Below are positions 59,582 to 64,000 of a stretch of 64,000 nt of DNA, in pieces. The notes beneath the pieces were generated by a model. The model saw only the letters and a list, made by a program, of their open reading frames with translations. It searched no databases and was not told where the DNA came from. Every line of letters begins with the position of its first letter. Position 1 is the stretch's first letter. The translations under genes were made by a program, and so were the position numbers. The stretch spans positions 1-64,000 of the forward strand of contig CAJAVU010000004.1 in the NCBI GenBank assembly GCA_903945495.1, written 5' to 3'. The stretch comes from an uncultured Flavobacteriales bacterium (GTDB lineage Bacteria; Bacteroidota; Bacteroidia; Flavobacteriales_D; Crocinitomicaceae).

Positions 59582-61066
59582 ATGAAAAAAGTTCTTATTG
59601 CCAACAGAGGTGAAATCGCACGAAGAGTGATTCGTACCTTGAAGAAAATGAACATTGCAAGTGTTGCAATTTATTCGGATGCTGATAAAAATGCACCGCA
59701 TGTTCTTGAAGCTGATGAGGCAGTTTATGTTGGCGCTAGTCCTTCGTCTGAGAGTTATTTGAAACAAGATTTAATTCTTCAATATTGTAAAGATCTTGGC
59801 GTTGATGCGATTCACCCAGGATATGGTTTCCTTTCTGAAAATGCAGGTTTTGCACGTAAAGTGAAAGCAGCTGGAATGAAATTAATTGGTCCGTCTCCAG
59901 AATCTATGGAATTGATGGGCGATAAATTAAGTGCGAAACAAGCCGTTAAAAGCTACAATGTTCCTTTAGTTCCAGGTGTTGATTCTGCAATTACCGATGT
60001 GAATGAAGCCATTAAAATTGCTGAAGAAGTTGGTTATCCAATCTTAATCAAAGCGTCTGCTGGTGGTGGTGGAAAAGGAATGCGCTTGGTTGAGCGTTCA
60101 GAAGATTTCGCAGAGCAAATGCGCATGGCTCAAAATGAAGCTCGTTCTTCGTTTGGTGATGACGCAGTGTTTATTGAGAAATTTGTAACGAAACCGCGTC
60201 ACATTGAAATTCAAGTATTCGCTGATAGTTTAGGAAACGTTGTTTACTTGTTTGAACGTGAATGTTCGATTCAACGTCGTCACCAAAAAGTAATTGAAGA
60301 AGCACCAAGCGCCGTTTTAACTCCTGAATTGCGCAAGCGAATGGGTGAAGCAGCTGTAAATGTGTGTAAAGCTTGTAATTACGAAGGTGCTGGAACAGTA
60401 GAATTTTTGGTGGATGGAAATTTAGATTTCTTTTTCCTTGAAATGAATACACGTTTGCAAGTTGAGCATCCAGTGACCGAAGAAATCACAGGAACAGATT
60501 TAGTTGAATGGCAAGTGCGCGTTGCACGTGGTGAGCGTTTACCGAAATTACAAGATGAATTAAGCATCAATGGTCATGCAATTGAAGTGCGTGTGTATGC
60601 AGAAGATACCTTGAATGGTTTCACACCAGATATAGGAAATTTAAAACGTTACCGCATTCCAGCAGGAAGAAATACACGTGTTGACGACGCTTTTGTGGAA
60701 GGAATGGACATTCCAATTTTTTACGATCCAATGATTGCCAAGTTGGTGATTTGGGGAAAAACACGTGAAGAAGCAATTGATCGCACGATTAAAGCAATCG
60801 ACAATTATCAAATTTCAGGATTGAAAACAACCTTGGATTTCGGTAAATATGTGTTGAAACATCCAGCGTTCCGTTCAGGGGATTTTGACACGAACTTTAT
60901 CAAACACTATTTTGAAGACCCGCGTGTGATGTACGATGCAATGCAAGAAGAACAAGAAGCCTTGCAACATGGAATCAACCAAATTTGGGATTCAATTAAG
61001 GCGAGAGACAAAAAAGAATTCGCGTCGAGAGAGAGCTTAAGTTCTTGGAAAAATGCGCGTTCATAG
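59582..61066 (+). CDS. accC: Biotin carboxylase subunit of an acyl-CoA/acetyl-CoA carboxylase
   Basis: The 494-residue ATP-grasp enzyme starts MKKVLIANRGEIARRVIRTL and has ILIKASAGGGGKGMRLVE (ATP binding), RHIEIQVFAD, FERECSIQRRHQKVIEEAPS, FLEMNTRLQVEHPVTEEITG and the biotin carboxylase C domain. It carboxylates biotin with ATP and bicarbonate. It is about 45 residues longer than E. coli AccC and stands without a BCCP (accB) or carboxyltransferase gene next to it. It could therefore serve acetyl-CoA carboxylase or a propionyl/other acyl-CoA carboxylase. Confidence 0.94.
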   Translation: MKKVLIANRGEIARRVIRTLKKMNIASVAIYSDADKNAPHVLEADEAVYVGASPSSESYLKQDLILQYCKDLGVDAIHPGYGFLSENAGFARKVKAAGMKLIGPSPESMELMGDKLSAKQAVKSYNVPLVPGVDSAITDVNEAIKIAEEVGYPILIKASAGGGGKGMRLVERSEDFAEQMRMAQNEARSSFGDDAVFIEKFVTKPRHIEIQVFADSLGNVVYLFERECSIQRRHQKVIEEAPSAVLTPELRKRMGEAAVNVCKACNYEGAGTVEFLVDGNLDFFFLEMNTRLQVEHPVTEEITGTDLVEWQVRVARGERLPKLQDELSINGHAIEVRVYAEDTLNGFTPDIGNLKRYRIPAGRNTRVDDAFVEGMDIPIFYDPMIAKLVIWGKTREEAIDRTIKAIDNYQISGLKTTLDFGKYVLKHPAFRSGDFDTNFIKHYFEDPRVMYDAMQEEQEALQHGINQIWDSIKARDKKEFASRESLSSWKNARS

Positions 61067-61143
61067 TTTCACAAAAAATATGTGCTAATAAACTTGAAAA
61101 ATTTATCAATTAAGCATACTTTTACCCCACAAAAATTCAGAAC

Positions 61144-62355
61144 ATGAACTTACACGAATATCAAGGTAAATCGATTTTGAAAAGCTACGGTGTTGCAATC
61201 CAAGAAGGAATCGTAGTTGACAAGGTTGAGGATGCAGTAGCTGCAGCTAAAAAATTAACAGAAGAAACTGGTACAAGCTGGTACGTAGTTAAAGCACAAA
61301 TTCACGCAGGTGGTCGTGGTAAAGGACTTGTTCAAGAAACTGGATCTCACGGTGTTGTTCTTGCAAAAGGAATTGACCAAGTTGAAGAAAAAGTGAAAGG
61401 TATTCTAGGTGGACACTTAGAAACTGCTCAAACAAACGGAAAAGGTAAAAAAGTAAACAAAGTGTTAATCGCACAAGACGTTTATTACCCAGGAGAATCT
61501 GAAACTTCAGAATTCTATATGTCAGTTTTGTTGGATCGTGAAAAAGGACGTAACGTAATTATTTACTCTACTGAAGGTGGAATGGACATTGAGCACGTTG
61601 CTGAGCACACTCCAGAATTAATTTTCAAAGAAGTAATTGATCCACGTGTTGGTATCCAAGGTTTCCAAGCGCGTAAAATCGCTTTCAACTTAGGTTTATC
61701 AGGTGAAGCGTTCAAACAAATGACAAAATTTGTTGTTTCGTTGTACACTGCTTACGAAGGAATCGACGCTTCAATGTTCGAAATCAACCCTGTATTAAAA
61801 ACTTCAGATAATAAAATCATTGCTGTTGATGCGAAAGTAACAATGGATGGAAACGGATTGTTCCGTCACCCAGACTATGCTGCAATGCGTGATAAAACAG
61901 AAGAAGATCCAACAGAAGTTGAAGCGGATGAAGCAGGATTGAACTTCGTTAAATTGGACGGAAACGTTGGATGTATGGTGAACGGTGCTGGTTTAGCTAT
62001 GGCGACTATGGACATCATCAAATTATCAGGTGGTAACCCAGCGAACTTCTTGGACGTAGGTGGTACTGCAAACGCTGAGCGTGTTGAGAAAGCTTTCCAT
62101 ATCATTTTGAAAGATCCAAATGTAAAAGCAATCTTAATTAACATCTTCGGTGGTATCGTTCGTTGTGACCGTGTTGCTCAAGGAGTTGTTGATGCTTACA
62201 AAAACATTGGTGAATTCCCAGTTCCATTAATTGTTCGTTTACAAGGAACAAATGCTGAAGAAGCGAAAAAATTAATCGACGATTCAGGATTAAACGTGCA
62301 ATCAGTTGTTCTTTTACAAGAAGCTGCTGATAAAGTAAGAGAAGTATTGGCTTAA
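61144..62355 (+). CDS. sucC: Succinate-CoA ligase (ADP-forming) beta subunit
   Basis: The 403-residue protein starts [17 protein letters not shown], has the ATP-grasp region [14 protein letters not shown] and the phosphate/CoA-side motif [20 protein letters not shown]. It forms succinyl-CoA synthetase with SucD, converting succinyl-CoA to succinate with ATP or GTP formation in the TCA cycle. sucD is not adjacent (a terminator follows), which is common in Bacteroidota. TACTTTTAC upstream (about 61113) may be a weak -7 element. Confidence 0.97.
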   Translation: MNLHEYQGKSILKSYGVAIQEGIVVDKVEDAVAAAKKLTEETGTSWYVVKAQIHAGGRGKGLVQETGSHGVVLAKGIDQVEEKVKGILGGHLETAQTNGKGKKVNKVLIAQDVYYPGESETSEFYMSVLLDREKGRNVIIYSTEGGMDIEHVAEHTPELIFKEVIDPRVGIQGFQARKIAFNLGLSGEAFKQMTKFVVSLYTAYEGIDASMFEINPVLKTSDNKIIAVDAKVTMDGNGLFRHPDYAAMRDKTEEDPTEVEADEAGLNFVKLDGNVGCMVNGAGLAMATMDIIKLSGGNPANFLDVGGTANAERVEKAFHIILKDPNVKAILINIFGGIVRCDRVAQGVVDAYKNIGEFPVPLIVRLQGTNAEEAKKLIDDSGLNVQSVVLLQEAADKVREVLA

Positions 62356-62377
62356 TTATTAGTCATTCAATCATAGT

Positions 62378-62406
62378 AAAAGGCTTTCCATTTCGGAGAG
62401 CCTTTT
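62378..62406 (+). terminator. Rho-independent terminator of sucC
   Basis: AAAAGGCTTTCC / GGAGAGCCTTTT forms a 12-base stem with a G-T pair and a 5-base loop, followed by a T run. Confidence 0.85.
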
Positions 62407-62482
62407 TTTATGCTATTAACGTTTAAATTGCATTTCTCAATTTTCTCTATCTACTGACAAGCAAGAATTCTTAAATCCTTTG

Positions 62483-62490
62483 TATCTTTG
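62483..62490 (+). promoter_or_regulatory. map promoter (-7 element)
   Basis: TATCTTTG is an exact TAnnTTTG match followed by GCACTCTG. The predicted start near 62496 gives a leader of about 25 bases to the chosen map ATG at 62520. Confidence 0.6.
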
Positions 62491-62519
62491 CACTCTGAAT
62501 GAAAATATTCGATCGAAAT

Positions 62520-63299
62520 ATGATTATCTACAAAACTCCTCAGGAAATTGAGATCATGCGTGAAGCTGCGCAGGTCGTAAGTCGTACATTAGGAAAAGTT
62601 GCCGAAGAGATTAAAATCGGTATCACTCCTAAATACTTAGACCAATTGGCTGAGGATTATATTCGCTCGCAAAAATCAATTCCTGGATTTTTAGGATTGT
62701 ATGGCTGTCCAAGTACCTTATTGATTTCGGTGAACGAGCAAGTTGTTCACGGATTACCAACGGAACGTCCATTGCAAGATGGAGATATTGTTTCTGTTGA
62801 CTGTGGAGCCATTTTCGAAGGATACTATGGAGATCATGCCTACACATTCGAAATCGGAAATGTGAAACCTGAAGTAAAAAAATTGCTTCAAGTAACGAAA
62901 GAATGTTTGTATTTAGGAATTGAGCAATGTGTTACAGGAAATCGCATTGAAGACATTGGCTGGGCCATTCAAACACATGCTGAAAAACATGGATATGGAG
63001 TTGTGCGCGATTTGGTTGGACATGGTTTAGGAAAAACATTGCACGAAGATCCGCAAGTTCCTAATTACGGACGCAGAGGTCGCGGAAAGAAAATCCAAAA
63101 TGGATTAACGATTGCGATCGAACCAATGATCAACATGGGAACTGAGCGTGTTGCGCAATTAGACGATAAATGGACTATTGTAACCGAAGATGGAATGCCA
63201 AGTGCTCACTTCGAGCATGACGTAGCTGTCGTAGACGGAAAACCAGTAATTCTTTCAACGTTCGATTATATTGAAGAAGCCTTAGCGAAAAAGAAATGA
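62520..63299 (+). CDS. map: Methionine aminopeptidase type I
   Basis: With the ATG at 62520 (MIIYKTPQEIEIMREAAQVV) the protein is 259 residues, the normal start for this family; the ATG at 62499 would add 7 residues. Metal ligands are in SVDCGAIFEGYYGDHAYTF (Asp pair), VGHGLGKTLHEDPQVPNYG (His), AIEPMINMG (Glu) and FEHDVAVVDG (Glu/Asp region). It removes the N-terminal Met from nascent proteins. Its stop overlaps the next gene by 4 bases. Confidence 0.96.
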   Translation: MIIYKTPQEIEIMREAAQVVSRTLGKVAEEIKIGITPKYLDQLAEDYIRSQKSIPGFLGLYGCPSTLLISVNEQVVHGLPTERPLQDGDIVSVDCGAIFEGYYGDHAYTFEIGNVKPEVKKLLQVTKECLYLGIEQCVTGNRIEDIGWAIQTHAEKHGYGVVRDLVGHGLGKTLHEDPQVPNYGRRGRGKKIQNGLTIAIEPMINMGTERVAQLDDKWTIVTEDGMPSAHFEHDVAVVDGKPVILSTFDYIEEALAKKK

Positions 63300-63853
63300 C
63301 ACGCGAAGAAAGAACGGTTTTACTAGCCATGCTTGTTCCAATTGCATTTGGAGCGATTATGTATGTTGAACAAGGTTCTTTCATTTTTCCTTTCCCTTTA
63401 AACGAAGTTGTATTTTTAATAGCGAGCATTGCCTTTGCAGTAAGAACGCGCTTGTACTTTCGCACCAAAAGTATTTTCTCTCTTGGATTTGCCTTTTTTA
63501 ATCTAATTGGAACAGAATTCTTTTGGACCTTCTTTCTTCCGGACACACGAATTGAACAAATCGCAGAAACTGGAACCTTTGATTTATTGAAATTAATCAG
63601 TTTAATTTTATTGGTCATTTGGGCAGGAATAACATTAATCAAAGGCAAAGACAACTTCAGCAATGCTTTATTTCTTGGTTTCTTTTTTCTCTTAGTTGCT
63701 TCTGAGATATTTCAACAACCTGTTTTACAAATATTTGCAAGCTTGATTCCTTTTGCGAGTGTATTCAAGTACAAGGATCATTTCCCGTATCACTTGTTGT
63801 GGTTGCTCCTATCCTTACTTTCGTTGATGAAGTTGGTGATGCTCTCTTTGTAA
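63296..63853 (+). CDS. Small multi-pass membrane protein, unknown function
   Basis: The 185-residue product is hydrophobic with about five or six predicted membrane segments (for example LLAMLVPIAFGAIMYVEQG, LLKLISLILLVIWAGITLIK and LLWLLLSLLSLMKLVMLSL) and few charged loops. No domain is recognised. It is translationally coupled to map by an ATGA overlap. Confidence 0.7.
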   Translation: MTREERTVLLAMLVPIAFGAIMYVEQGSFIFPFPLNEVVFLIASIAFAVRTRLYFRTKSIFSLGFAFFNLIGTEFFWTFFLPDTRIEQIAETGTFDLLKLISLILLVIWAGITLIKGKDNFSNALFLGFFFLLVASEIFQQPVLQIFASLIPFASVFKYKDHFPYHLLWLLLSLLSLMKLVMLSL

Positions 63854-63892
63854 AACAAAAAAATCTTTTTTTATTTTTTTTTCTAGTATTCC

Positions 63893-63922
63893 TTTGATTT
63901 ATCGAAGCTTTTACTAATTTTG
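63893..63922 (+). promoter_or_regulatory. Promoter of the tRNA-Ser gene, full consensus
   Basis: TTTG (63893-63896) is followed after 18 bases by TAATTTTG (63915-63922), matching the Bacteroidota TTTG / TAnnTTTG pattern. A C-rich stretch follows, and the tRNA gene starts at 63945. Confidence 0.72.
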
Positions 63923-63944
63923 CCCCCTAGTTCTTTGAACCATT

Positions 63945-64000
63945 GGAGAGATGGGTGAGTGGCTAAAACCACCAGTTTGCTAAACTGACGTACGGGTAAC
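63945..64000 (+). tRNA. tRNA-Ser (GCU anticodon), 5' part, cut by window end
   Basis: GGAGAGATGGGTGAGTGGC is the typical acceptor and D-arm of a serine tRNA. The anticodon arm follows with loop TTGCTAA, anticodon GCU at 63979-63981, reading AGC/AGU codons. The sequence ends at 64000 in the variable arm, so the T-arm and the other acceptor strand are outside the window. Confidence 0.85.

Noticed and set aside
63175-63663. 162-codon frame on the - strand
   Set aside because: Antisense to map and the following membrane protein gene; low-complexity Lys/Arg content from reversed hydrophobic codons.
1-64000. CRISPR array, prophage or insertion sequence
   Set aside because: No regularly spaced direct repeats, cas genes, phage structural genes, transposase or terminal inverted repeats with target duplications were seen. 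The only mobile signal is the attC-like array.

Overview
The window is chromosomal DNA from a low-GC member of the Bacteroidota, most likely order Flavobacteriales and close to Fluviicola or other Crocinitomicaceae (taxonomy is inferred, not searched). The signs are: several secreted proteins ending in type IX secretion (T9SS) sorting domains (13-1146, 21093-22253, 37089-37430), PorP/SprF-type proteins (41531-44175), a SprB-repeat protein (49875-50525), almost no Shine-Dalgarno sequences, and Bacteroidota-type promoters with a TAnnTTTG -7 element (best at rpmH and the tRNA gene).

Layout. Positions 1-5852 are an accessory region. Four long imperfect inverted repeats (1160-1237, 3372-3503, 4495-4628, 5312-5445) sit just after stop codons and end in the same AACCGTTA core just before the next gene. 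They look like integron attC sites. The genes between them all read + and form cassettes: a Crp-type regulator with a hydrolase and a nitroreductase, a YD-repeat-like secreted protein, and a HigBA toxin-antitoxin pair. No integrase is visible, so this is a candidate integrase-less cassette cluster (CALIN) that may continue to the left of the window.

From 5853 onward the gene content is mostly core: acnB; the rpsF-rpsR-rplI operon; a large secreted repeat protein; and a BtuFCD/FecBCD-type ABC importer (12710-15531). Positions 15517-20984 hold a four-gene minus-strand operon for nitric-oxide signalling: a sigma-54 NtrC-type regulator, an H-NOX heme sensor, an HNOBA/PAS hybrid histidine kinase with its own receiver and Hpt domains, and a receiver protein with a C-terminal membrane anchor. 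Then follow a T9SS-exported hydrolase, a possible TetR remnant, a comM-like ATPase gene, rpmH, an MsbA-type exporter, two tandem POT peptide transporters, a TatD-like hydrolase with tcdA, an amidohydrolase, an M1 peptidase and valS.

Positions 41531-44660 hold an ECF sigma factor gene, a gene that appears to fuse an anti-sigma-like cytoplasmic domain through one membrane helix and a periplasmic linker to a PorP-like outer-membrane barrel, and a normal PorP gene. If the fusion reading is right, one polypeptide would connect the cytoplasm to the outer membrane and could report secretion or envelope state to the sigma factor. The rest carries an acyl-CoA synthetase gene, recG, dsbD with a stand-alone DsbD N-domain gene, tsaD, tamB, accC, sucC, map, a small membrane protein gene, and the 5' part of a tRNA-Ser(GCU) gene cut by the window end.

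The two most unusual items are the attC-like cassette array and the sigma/anti-sigma-PorP fusion cluster; the NO-sensing operon is third. All assignments come from reading motifs by eye; no database search was run.
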